A DNA stretch of 5,053 nucleotides from a bacterium (GTDB lineage: Bacteria; Bdellovibrionota; Bdellovibrionia; Bdellovibrionales; UBA1609), in the NCBI GenBank assembly GCA_021784635.1, contig JAJYHS010000258.1, positions 1-5,053 on the forward strand. Direction: 5' to 3'. This document shows, piece by piece, positions 1 to 5,053 of this stretch (the first letter of the stretch is position 1; every line of letters begins with the position of its first letter). The notes below the pieces were generated by a model. The model was not told the DNA's origin and did no database searches. It saw nothing but the letters and a program-made list of their open reading frames with translations. The translations under genes and the position numbers were made by a program.

Positions 1-1830
1 AATACGGTCATTTCGCCAGATTTCGCGGTCAATGCCATCCCTTGTCTTTCGGGCCTCGACAAGTGCTTCTTCAAGAGATTGGATCCGTTTGAGATATTTC
101 TTGTATTCGAAGGGGGAGACAGTTCTTCCTTTAATTTCTCTCCTGATTTCGGAGAGTTTCGAGATCTTCTGATTGATAAGAGGTTTTGATCCGGAAGGAA
201 GGAAGAATTCTTTTCGTTCTTTGGATAGATTGTCGAGTTTTTTGCGAAGATTGGAGATTCCTGATCCGGCTTCAGCAAGCCCCAGCCCCAATCCTCCCCC
301 TTCAGAAATGAGAGCTTGGGCGTGTTTTCTCAGACGTTCATGGTTTAAGGAAAAGACCTTTTCAAAGGTTTCACGGTCCATTAACGATAAGTTAAGCAAA
401 AAAAGTTCCGCTCGCGGGGCCCCGTTTAATTTGATCTTAGGCTCTATTTGTAGGACGTCAGGGGCCTCGGACCGGGTTATTTGGGGTTGATTTTGTGCCT
501 TAGGTGCCATTTTAAGGTCTAATGGGCGTTCTTGAGCATTGCCGTGTTTGGTGATCCAACTCGCTTCAACCCCGATTTTTTGTGCAATTTCTTGTATATA
601 GAGATCTTTGAGGCTGGGATTTTCTATATTTTGAAGAATGGGTGTCAAATCGTTCAACAATGTGACCTTTTCTGATGCCCCACCTCGATAATGTACGAGC
701 TTACGTTCGAGTACAATGGAGAATAAATCCGGCGCTGCGTGCAAATGGTTTGCCAGTTCAGTTGCCCCGCGATCTTTAATGAATTCATCAGGGTCAAGCT
801 CATCAGGCAAAAACACAGCCTTTGGGAACAATCCGTGCCGTAAAAGTATAGGCAAACTGCGTTCGGCGCCGTTTTTCCCCGCCTCGTCGCCATCGTATAA
901 GACTACAACATTTTGAGTGTACCGATGGAGAAGCTTTGCGTGCGAATCAGTTAAAGCTGTACCTAACGTGGCTACGACGTTTTTAATTCCCGCAGAAAAA
1001 AGAGAAATAAAATCCATATAGCCTTCAACCACGATGGCATAATTTTCTGTACGGATAAATTTAGCCGTTTCATGAAGGCCATAAAATGTTTCGCCCTTTT
1101 TGAAAATTTCTGACTCGGAACTGTTCAAGTATTTAGCCGGCTGATTGTCGGCTAGCGCTCGACCGCCGAAACCAACGCACTCGCCTTTATGTGAAACCAC
1201 CGGGAACATCAAACGGTCGCGAAACATATCGTAGTGGCCGTCGCCATTATGATCACGTTTAATAATTCCGAGACTTTCTGCAAGATCAAGTGGCGCTTTA
1301 AGACGCGCGAGCTCTCGCGACAAAGCATCCTTCTGAGAGGGAGCATACCCAATCGAAAATAAATGCACAATTTCATCGCAAAGTCCGCGCTTATTAGCAT
1401 AAAGGCGAGCGGGGTGATCTGAAGGCAATTTTACAAATGCTTCGTGGTAGCGCGCTTTAGCCACTTGATTGATTTTGAGAAGTTTCTCTCGGCGAATCTT
1501 TGCCCCTGATTGGACTTGAGATGTCTTGCTCTCGGCTGGGATGGGCAGGCCGGCTTTTTTGGCTAAATATTCGACGGCTTCGGGGAAGTTAAGCCCCTTG
1601 AGTTCCTGAAGCGCGGTAAAAATCTGGCCCGAACGCTTGCAGCCAAAACAATAGTAGACTTGTTTGTCTTCTGACACAGAAAAAGACGGCGTCTTTTCGT
1701 TATGACCCGGAAAAGGGCACAACCCCATAAGGCGGCCACCGGACCGCTTAAGTGGTGTGTACTCTGAAAAAACGTCCACAATGTTATTGGCATCGCGAAC
1801 GCGCTCAATAAACTCTGGGCTAAACCGCAT
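1..1830 (-). CDS. dnaG: DNA primase DnaG (3' end outside window)
   Basis: DnaG makes the RNA primers for the lagging strand at the replication fork, working with the replicative helicase. I read this frame by hand: it is open from the ATG at 1830 to the left edge, 610 codons with no stop, so the gene is partial. Seen: an N-terminal CHC2 zinc ribbon (C38, H43, C61, C64, with YYCFGCK at 59-65); the primase core with MFRDRLMFPV (202-211) and VGFGGRAL (219-226); and a Toprim domain with VVEGYMD (267-273, acidic E269), YDGDEAG (312-318) and LDPDEFI (345-351). From about residue 470 the sequence resembles the start of the helicase-binding region, then has a Gly-rich stretch (511-524) and a Lys/Arg/Glu-rich tail. 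At 610+ residues it is already longer than E. coli DnaG (581). It starts 17 bp after yqeY with only a weak ribosome site (AGAG), so it is probably translated as part of the rpsU-yqeY-dnaG message. rpoD is expected downstream but is not visible. Confidence 0.98.
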   Translation of the reverse strand, partial: MRFSPEFIERVRDANNIVDVFSEYTPLKRSGGRLMGLCPFPGHNEKTPSFSVSEDKQVYYCFGCKRSGQIFTALQELKGLNFPEAVEYLAKKAGLPIPAESKTSQVQSGAKIRREKLLKINQVAKARYHEAFVKLPSDHPARLYANKRGLCDEIVHLFSIGYAPSQKDALSRELARLKAPLDLAESLGIIKRDHNGDGHYDMFRDRLMFPVVSHKGECVGFGGRALADNQPAKYLNSSESEIFKKGETFYGLHETAKFIRTENYAIVVEGYMDFISLFSAGIKNVVATLGTALTDSHAKLLHRYTQNVVVLYDGDEAGKNGAERSLPILLRHGLFPKAVFLPDELDPDEFIKDRGATELANHLHAAPDLFSIVLERKLVHYRGGASEKVTLLNDLTPILQNIENPSLKDLYIQEIAQKIGVEASWITKHGNAQERPLDLKMAPKAQNQPQITRSEAPDVLQIEPKIKLNGAPRAELFLLNLSLMDRETFEKVFSLNHERLRKHAQALISEGGGLGLGLAEAGSGISNLRKKLDNLSKERKEFFLPSGSKPLINQKISKLSEIRREIKGRTVSPFEYKKYLKRIQSLEEALVEARKTRDGIDREIWRNDRI

Positions 1831-1847
1831 TTAATAATCTCTGCAAG

Positions 1848-2294
1848 TTAACCGAGTTTTGTTTTTACGATTTCGCTGATCATTTTTCCGTCGGCAGCGC
1901 CGGCCGTCTTAGCCATTGTCGCTTTAATGACGGCCCCCATGTCTTTCATCGATGCCGCTTTTGTTTCGGCAATTATTTGCACAATGACTTTTTCTAATTC
2001 TTCACGCGACATTTGCTTCGGCAAATAAGCTTCGATGACTTTAAGCTGCGCCTGTTCGTTGTCGACAAGATCTTGTCTTGCCGCTTTGGAGTATTGCTCG
2101 ATGGAGTCTTTATGTTGATTACAAAGCTTTTTGATCACTGCTATAACGTCTTGGTCAGCAATGGCCTTCGGGCGTAGTTCAATCTCTTTGTTTTTGATTG
2201 CCGACTGTAAAAAGCGCAACGCCGAGAGCTTTACGGCGTCTTGCGCTTTCATTGCGTTTTTCATGTCATTCAAGATGATTTCTTTCATTGCCAT
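1848..2294 (-). CDS. yqeY: GatB/YqeY-domain protein
   Basis: This small cytosolic protein of the YqeY family is related to the tail domain of GatB, the amidotransferase subunit that handles mischarged tRNA. Its own cellular role is not firmly established; tRNA binding is only suggested by homology. Family hallmarks seen: an N-terminal helix followed by KLSALRFLQSAIKNKEIE, then QHKDSIEQYSKAARQDLVDNE, IEAYLPKQMS, and the C-terminal DMGAVIKATMAKTAGAADG stretch. The frame is open from an ATG at 2306, but I prefer the ATG at 2294 (MAMKEIILND, 148 residues). It has a good GAGG ribosome site 6 nt upstream and gives the usual family length of about 148. The upstream ATG overlaps that GAGG and has no site of its own. 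The gene lies between rpsU and dnaG, just after a terminator-like hairpin. Confidence 0.95.
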   Translation of the reverse strand: MAMKEIILNDMKNAMKAQDAVKLSALRFLQSAIKNKEIELRPKAIADQDVIAVIKKLCNQHKDSIEQYSKAARQDLVDNEQAQLKVIEAYLPKQMSREELEKVIVQIIAETKAASMKDMGAVIKATMAKTAGAADGKMISEIVKTKLG

Positions 2295-2298
2295 GATA

Positions 2299-2305
2299 AA
2301 CCTCA
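2299..2305 (-). promoter_or_regulatory. Shine-Dalgarno site deciding the yqeY start
   Basis: On the minus strand TGAGGTT contains GAGG, with 6 nt to the ATG at 2294. The site overlaps the alternative in-frame ATG at 2306, which argues that 2294 is the real start. Confidence 0.6.
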
Positions 2306-2317
2306 TTTGGATGGTAT

Positions 2318-2349
2318 AAACTAAAAGAGCGAATGGGCTTCATCCGCTC
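2318..2349 (-). terminator. Intrinsic terminator/attenuator between rpsU and yqeY
   Basis: Read on the minus strand, GAGCGGATG and CATTCGCTC form a 9-bp stem with one G-U pair. The loop is AAGCC, and the stem is followed directly by TTTTAGTTT. The T-rich side lies only on the minus strand, so it acts on rpsU transcripts. It sits 13 bp after the rpsU stop and about 30 bp before the yqeY start. In E. coli a partial terminator in the same place, after rpsU, lowers expression of the downstream primase gene. The same role here is inferred. The interrupted T tract suggests incomplete termination. Confidence 0.8.
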
Positions 2350-2362
2350 CCTAAAAATTAAA

Positions 2363-2557
2363 TTAGACCGGGCGACGCCCTTTTTTCAATGCGCGTTTTC
2401 GAGCCGACAAACTTTTTTTCTTTTTTCGCACGCTCGGTTTTTCAAAATGTTCGCGCTTTTTGAGTTCAGATAAAATACCTGACTTTTCACACGCTTTTTT
2501 GAATCGCCGAAATGCTTGCTCGAACGCCTCGCCTTCGCGAATACGAACGATGGCCAT
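2363..2557 (-). CDS. rpsU: 30S ribosomal protein S21
   Basis: S21 is a small, very basic protein of the 30S subunit that acts in translation initiation near the anti-Shine-Dalgarno end of 16S rRNA. The 64-residue product matches the family: an N-terminal [20 protein letters not shown] segment (residues 4-23), then [20 protein letters not shown], and a Lys/Arg-rich tail ending KKGRRPV. The ATG at 2557 has a strong AGGTGA ribosome site 7 nt upstream. It is the first gene of the rpsU-yqeY-dnaG operon and is divergent from tadA. A terminator-like hairpin follows 13 bp after its stop, consistent with S21 being needed in far larger amounts than DnaG. Another frame over the same bases is open but is only a shadow of this gene. 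Confidence 0.97.
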   Translation of the reverse strand: MAIVRIREGEAFEQAFRRFKKACEKSGILSELKKREHFEKPSVRKKKKSLSARKRALKKGRRPV

Positions 2558-2564
2558 TGATCAA

Positions 2565-2570
2565 TCACCT
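2565..2570 (-). promoter_or_regulatory. Strong Shine-Dalgarno site of rpsU
   Basis: AGGTGA on the minus strand, 7 nt before the rpsU ATG. It is the best-spaced ribosome site in this operon, in line with high S21 output. Confidence 0.65.
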
Positions 2571-2591
2571 GCCCTTCAAACGGATTCGACC

Positions 2592-2620
2592 AAACTGCCG
2601 ATTGCGCCATGCGTTGTCAA
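2592..2620 (-). promoter_or_regulatory. Possible promoter of the rpsU operon
   Basis: A perfect sigma-70 -35 box TTGACA (minus strand, 2620-2615) is followed, after 17 nt, by CAGTTT (2597-2592). That is a poor match to TATAAT, so the call rests mainly on the -35 box, the spacing and the position about 35 bp before the rpsU start. Inference only. Confidence 0.35.
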
Positions 2621-2630
2621 CTGGTAATGT
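2602..2630 (+). promoter_or_regulatory. Weak candidate promoter of tadA
   Basis: TTGCGC (2602-2607), a 17-nt spacer and TAATGT (2625-2630) each match about half of the sigma-70 consensus. Transcription would begin at about 2637, giving an almost leaderless tadA message. It overlaps the candidate rpsU promoter on the other strand. The match is weak enough to be chance. Confidence 0.2.
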
Positions 2631-2637
2631 AGTGGAG

Positions 2638-3087
2638 ATGAGCACACACGATGATTTCATGCGCGCGGCCATTGCCCAGGCGCGCCTTGCAGAAGCAGCC
2701 GGGGACGTTCCGATAGGAGCGGTTGTTGTTCGAAACGACGAAATTGTTGCCTCTACTTTTAATGAAAAAGAAGCTCTTCGCGTCCCCACGGCGCATGCTG
2801 AAATGCTAGCTATCGAGCGTGCGGCGTTAAAGCTCAACCGTTGGCGGTTGATTGACTGTGATTTGTACGTCACGCTTGAACCATGTCTCATGTGCGCCGG
2901 TGGAATTATCCAGGCGCGGCTAAGGACCGTCGTCTATGGCGCTGTTGATCCAAAAGCCGGAGCCGTTGTATCTGTTTATCAGGCTTTAAGTGACGGACGA
3001 TTAAATCACCGGCCTGTAATTGTTGGCGGGGTGCTTGAAAGTGAGTGTGCATCCCTGCTAAAAGATTTTTTTGCGAAGAAGCGATAA
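2638..3087 (+). CDS. tadA: tRNA-specific adenosine deaminase TadA
   Basis: TadA converts adenosine at wobble position 34 to inosine, in most bacteria in tRNA-Arg(ACG), so that one tRNA reads several codons. The 149-residue product has the complete zinc-dependent deaminase signature: TAHAE (51-55; H53 binds zinc, E55 is the proton shuttle) and EPCLMCAGG (81-89; C83 and C86 bind zinc). Family motifs VPIGAVVV, RLIDCDLYVTLEPC and a C-terminal LLKDFFAKKR tail are also present. This ATG gives MSTHDDFMRAAIAQA, which aligns with the start of E. coli TadA. The frame stays open upstream to 2512, but that would run into rpsU on the opposite strand and is not family-like. The ribosome site is poor: GGAG abuts the ATG with no spacer, and a GTG at 2632 is a possible alternative. 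It is divergent from rpsU and only 4 bp from the tRNA-Ser that follows. Confidence 0.97.
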   Translation: MSTHDDFMRAAIAQARLAEAAGDVPIGAVVVRNDEIVASTFNEKEALRVPTAHAEMLAIERAALKLNRWRLIDCDLYVTLEPCLMCAGGIIQARLRTVVYGAVDPKAGAVVSVYQALSDGRLNHRPVIVGGVLESECASLLKDFFAKKR

Positions 3088-3091
3088 ATCC

Positions 3092-3181
3092 GGAGAGATG
3101 GGAGAGTGGTTTAATCCAGCAGCCTGGAACGCTGCCATGGTCGCAAGGCCATCGTGAGTTCGAATCTCACTCTCTCCGCCA
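3092..3181 (+). tRNA. tRNA-Ser (anticodon GGA)
   Basis: A complete class II tRNA of 90 nt that reads UCC and UCU. Seen: acceptor stem GGAGAGA (3092-3098) fully paired with TCTCTCC (3171-3177); D arm GGA...TCC with AGTGGTTTAA between; anticodon stem GCAGC/GCTGC around loop CTGGAAC with GGA at 3126-3128. The long variable arm is ATGGTC-GCAA-GGCCAT, typical of serine tRNAs. The T arm is GTGAG-TTCGAAT-CTCAC. The discriminator G (3178) is followed by an encoded CCA (3179-3181). The layout matches E. coli tRNA-Ser(GGA). It begins 4 bp after the tadA stop, so its 5' end is probably cut from a tadA-tRNA transcript by RNase P. Confidence 0.97.
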
Positions 3182-3206
3182 TTCTTGATAGTATGCGCAC
3201 TCTGGA

Positions 3207-3240
3207 GACCCCTCGAATTTACCTATTGCGATGCGGGGTC
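3207..3240 (+). repeat. Inverted repeat in the convergent gap, possible terminator
   Basis: GACCCC (3207-3212) and GGGGTC (3235-3240) are perfect 6-bp arms 22 nt apart, with a nested TCG/CGA pair possible. The downstream side on the plus strand is AAATTTTAA, a weak T run. It could end the tadA-tRNA transcript, but the long loop and short T run make that uncertain. The right arm overlaps the stop codon of the RDD gene. Nothing else is recognisable in the 57-bp gap. Confidence 0.35.
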
Positions 3241-3799
3241 AAATTTTAATCAGTATTGTTTCGCCGATGAAATCGCGAAGGGCCCGTTTTTTTCTATTCA
3301 TAAGAATGACAAGAATTCCCCCGATACCCCAAGTATAACTGAGAGCACTTAGACTGTGGGGTGTTGCGCCTGAAATTAAAGTCGATCGCGCTATTGCCCC
3401 CAATTGCTGAAACTGTTCTTTTGAAACCGAGTATATGGCCTGCACTTGAATGGCCGAGTAAATCACGGCAAAAACTGTATCCACTGAGCTTCGCATGATG
3501 GCGTGACGAATGCCAATGTCCGAAAAGTCGGGTTTCGTAACTTTGATTTTTAGAATCATCTTGCCGATCGTTTGTCCCCATTTTGCATGAAAGCAAATCG
3601 GATACACAATTCCTGTTATAAACAAAATGGCAACGGCCGCCACGGCGGCATCGGCTCTCGATTTAAACGGGTAAAGTATAATGTAAAACCACGCTGGTAG
3701 CAGAATGATGCAATCGACGAGAATGGCTTTGAGTCGAAGCCAAAGCCCAGCATAGGGAATATCGTTGGTTTGGCCCATCCTTTTTTCGATTTCACTCAT
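3239..3799 (-). CDS. RDD-family integral membrane protein
   Basis: RDD-domain proteins are small multi-spanning inner-membrane proteins. A few have been linked to ion transport, but most have no known role, and I cannot assign one here. The 186-residue product shows the family layout. An N-terminal YAGLWLRLKAILVD segment holds the Arg (R22) and first Asp (D29). The loop after the second membrane helix is KWGQTIGKMILKIKV (73-87), equivalent to the usual GQTxGK motif. The final Asp is in RALRDFIGETIL (172-183, D176). Likely membrane spans are about 24-44, 51-71, 105-124 and 150-167. It begins 20 bp after the rfbB stop on the same strand, probably in the same transcript. No clear ribosome site precedes the ATG. 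A later ATG at 3778 would still keep all the motifs. Confidence 0.88.
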   Translation of the reverse strand: MSEIEKRMGQTNDIPYAGLWLRLKAILVDCIILLPAWFYIILYPFKSRADAAVAAVAILFITGIVYPICFHAKWGQTIGKMILKIKVTKPDFSDIGIRHAIMRSSVDTVFAVIYSAIQVQAIYSVSKEQFQQLGAIARSTLISGATPHSLSALSYTWGIGGILVILMNRKKRALRDFIGETILIKI

Positions 3800-3819
3800 A
3801 ACGGACGCTCGCCCAAAGT

Positions 3820-4830
3820 TTAACGCAAATACCAGTCGATAGTTTTTTCGATGCCGGTTTCAAATGTTTCTTTTGCCCGCCAGCCGAGTTCGGTATCAAT
3901 TTTTGTCGCATCGATAGCATATCGAAAATCGTGACCAGGTCGGTCGGCGACGAACGAGATCAATTGCTTATAACTTTGTCCGTTTTCGCGTGGCCTTTTG
4001 CGGTCTAAAATTTCGCAGATGGTTTCGACAATATCGAGATTTTTTCGCTCGTTGCGGCCGCCAATGTTGTACGTTTGGCCGGGGCGTCCCTTTTCGAAGG
4101 CCAAGTCAATGCCGCGGCAGTGATCTAAAACGTAGAGCCAGTCGCGAATGTTTTCGCCGCGACCGTAAACAGGAATAGGCAACTCCGCCAGAGCTGTTCG
4201 AATCACAGTCGGGATCAGTTTTTCAGAGTGTTGTTTCGGTCCGTAATTGTTACTGCAGTTGGTGGTTACGACGTTTAACCCATAAGTGTGAAAGTAACTT
4301 CGTACAATCATATCGGAGCTCGCCTTTGAGGCGCTATAGGGCGAGTTCGGCGCATAGGCGGTCGTTTCAACAAAAAGCCCGTCCTTGCCAAGAGCTCCAT
4401 AAACTTCGTCGGTAGACACGTGCAAAAACCGCGCATGTTCGAATTCCGATTTTACGGCAAACGGCTTTGCCATCCATTGATTGCGCGCGACATCGAGGAG
4501 CGTAAAAGTCCCAACTATATTCGTCTGGATAAAAGCGGCGGGGCCGGAGATTGAGTTGTCGACGTGTGATTCGGCGGCAAAGTGAATAACCCCGTCAATC
4601 TTGTATTCCGAAAATATTTTTTCAACTTGAGCGCGATTGCAAATGTCACCGTGAATAAACGAGTAACGCGAGTTTTTTTCGGCCAACCGGAGGTTTTCCA
4701 AATTGCCTGCATAGGTGAGTTTGTCGAGATTGAACACCCGTGTGTCTGAATGGGATTCGAGATAGTATTCGACAAAATTTGATCCGATAAATCCGGCGCC
4801 GCCGGTTATTAAGATATTTCGCTCAGACAT
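3820..4830 (-). CDS. rfbB: dTDP-glucose 4,6-dehydratase RfbB/RmlB
   Basis: This cytosolic, NAD-dependent enzyme turns dTDP-glucose into dTDP-4-keto-6-deoxyglucose, the second step toward dTDP-L-rhamnose for O-antigen and other surface glycans. The 336-residue product is full length for the family. Seen: Rossmann motif [10 protein letters not shown] (9-18), NAD-site [10 protein letters not shown] (84-93), catalytic STDEVYG (139-145, with T140, D141, E142), YSASK (165-169, Y165 and K169 of the short-chain dehydrogenase type), NCSNNYGP (191-198), [13 protein letters not shown] (229-241), and [13 protein letters not shown] (295-307). All key residues are present. The ATG at 4830 lies inside the end of rfbD, 22 bp overlapping, with a GGAGAG ribosome site 9 nt upstream within rfbD, so the two are co-transcribed and probably translationally linked. 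UDP-sugar epimerases share the fold, but these motifs point to RmlB. Confidence 0.97.
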   Translation of the reverse strand: MSERNILITGGAGFIGSNFVEYYLESHSDTRVFNLDKLTYAGNLENLRLAEKNSRYSFIHGDICNRAQVEKIFSEYKIDGVIHFAAESHVDNSISGPAAFIQTNIVGTFTLLDVARNQWMAKPFAVKSEFEHARFLHVSTDEVYGALGKDGLFVETTAYAPNSPYSASKASSDMIVRSYFHTYGLNVVTTNCSNNYGPKQHSEKLIPTVIRTALAELPIPVYGRGENIRDWLYVLDHCRGIDLAFEKGRPGQTYNIGGRNERKNLDIVETICEILDRKRPRENGQSYKQLISFVADRPGHDFRYAIDATKIDTELGWRAKETFETGIEKTIDWYLR

Positions 4831-5053
4831 TTTTCTAAACTCTCCATCCAGTGTGGAATTTTAATACTAATTGCAGCTTTGAGTTTCGATTTATCTAATA
4901 CGCTGTAACGCGGACGCTTGGCACGTGTCGGATAATCGCAAGATAAAATCGGCTCAATTTCAAATGTCAATTTTTTTAATCGTTTAACGGCACAAGCGAC
5001 ATCATACCAGCTACCCACCCCCTCGTTGCTGTAATGAAAAATGCCGGATAAAT
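4809..5053 (-). CDS. rfbD: dTDP-4-dehydrorhamnose reductase RfbD/RmlD (3' end only)
   Basis: RmlD reduces dTDP-4-keto-L-rhamnose to dTDP-L-rhamnose with NAD(P)H, the last step of the pathway. Only the C-terminal 80 residues are in the window; the 5' part lies past the right edge. The fragment matches the conserved end of the family: [17 protein letters not shown] (residues 3-19 of the fragment), then [19 protein letters not shown] (39-57, the PT-x-A-x-RP and SVLD-x-SKL signature), and [15 protein letters not shown]. The frame continues upstream to the edge with no stop. The GTG at 5018 lies within the conserved [10 protein letters not shown] motif and is internal, not a start. The stop overlaps the start of rfbB by 22 bp. 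The gene order rfbD then rfbB is the reverse of the classical enterobacterial rfbBDAC. Confidence 0.93.
   Translation of the reverse strand, partial: LSGIFHYSNEGVGSWYDVACAVKRLKKLTFEIEPILSCDYPTRAKRPRYSVLDKSKLKAAISIKIPHWMESLEKCLSEIS

Noticed and set aside
173..916. Small plus- and minus-strand open frames across the dnaG region
   Set aside because: They overlap dnaG, lack family features and have no ribosome sites. They are by-products of the long dnaG frame.
2295..2306. Longer yqeY start at the ATG at 2306 (four extra residues)
   Set aside because: No ribosome site before it, and it overlaps the GAGG that serves the ATG at 2294.
2512..2637. Upstream extension of the tadA reading frame to an ATG at 2512
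   Set aside because: It would overlap the rpsU start on the other strand, add residues unlike TadA, and has no ribosome site. The ATG at 2638 matches the family start.
3092..3181. tRNA-Ser as an integration site for a mobile element
   Set aside because: No duplicate of the tRNA 3' end, integrase or phage-like gene is visible in the window.
5016..5018. GTG at 5018 as the start of a 69-residue gene
   Set aside because: The frame continues to the window edge with conserved RmlD sequence (GIFHYSNEG) just upstream, so this is an internal codon.
1..5053. A novel defence, mobile or biosynthetic system
   Set aside because: Every substantial gene matches a well-known family, and no gap exceeds 80 bp or holds repeats or arrays that would suggest a hidden system.

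Overview
This is an ordinary, gene-dense bacterial chromosome segment with seven protein genes and one tRNA. No IS element, CRISPR array or prophage is visible. Base composition is moderate with no obvious shift between blocks. The rpsU-yqeY-dnaG arrangement, the Proteobacteria-like protein sequences and the dTDP-rhamnose genes suggest a Gram-negative bacterium. A Deltaproteobacteria- or Bdellovibrionota-like lineage is my guess from overall feel only; no species can be named.

Left block (1-2557, minus strand): a macromolecular-synthesis operon read right to left, rpsU (ribosomal protein S21), yqeY (GatB/YqeY-domain protein) and dnaG (primase). DnaG is open for 610 codons and runs off the left edge, where rpoD would be expected by analogy with other bacteria. 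A strong hairpin plus T-rich tail lies between rpsU and yqeY. It looks like the partial terminator known between rpsU and dnaG in E. coli, which would let S21 be made in excess over primase.

Middle (2558-3181): an 80-bp divergent intergenic region, then tadA (tRNA adenosine deaminase) on the plus strand. Only 4 nt after it comes a complete tRNA-Ser(GGA) with encoded CCA, so the two are probably co-transcribed.

Right block (3239-5053, minus strand): the 3' end of rfbD (dTDP-4-dehydrorhamnose reductase), overlapping rfbB (dTDP-glucose 4,6-dehydratase) by 22 bp, followed 20 bp later by an RDD-family membrane protein. RfbB and RfbD are the second and fourth steps of dTDP-L-rhamnose synthesis. 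The rest of the pathway (rfbA, rfbC) is presumably beyond the right edge. This block converges on tadA-tRNA, with a 57-bp gap holding an inverted repeat.

I found no convincing new biological system. The items most worth a second look are the rpsU-yqeY attenuator, the tadA-tRNA-Ser pair, the Gly-rich and charged C-terminal part of DnaG, and the RDD gene linked to rhamnose synthesis.
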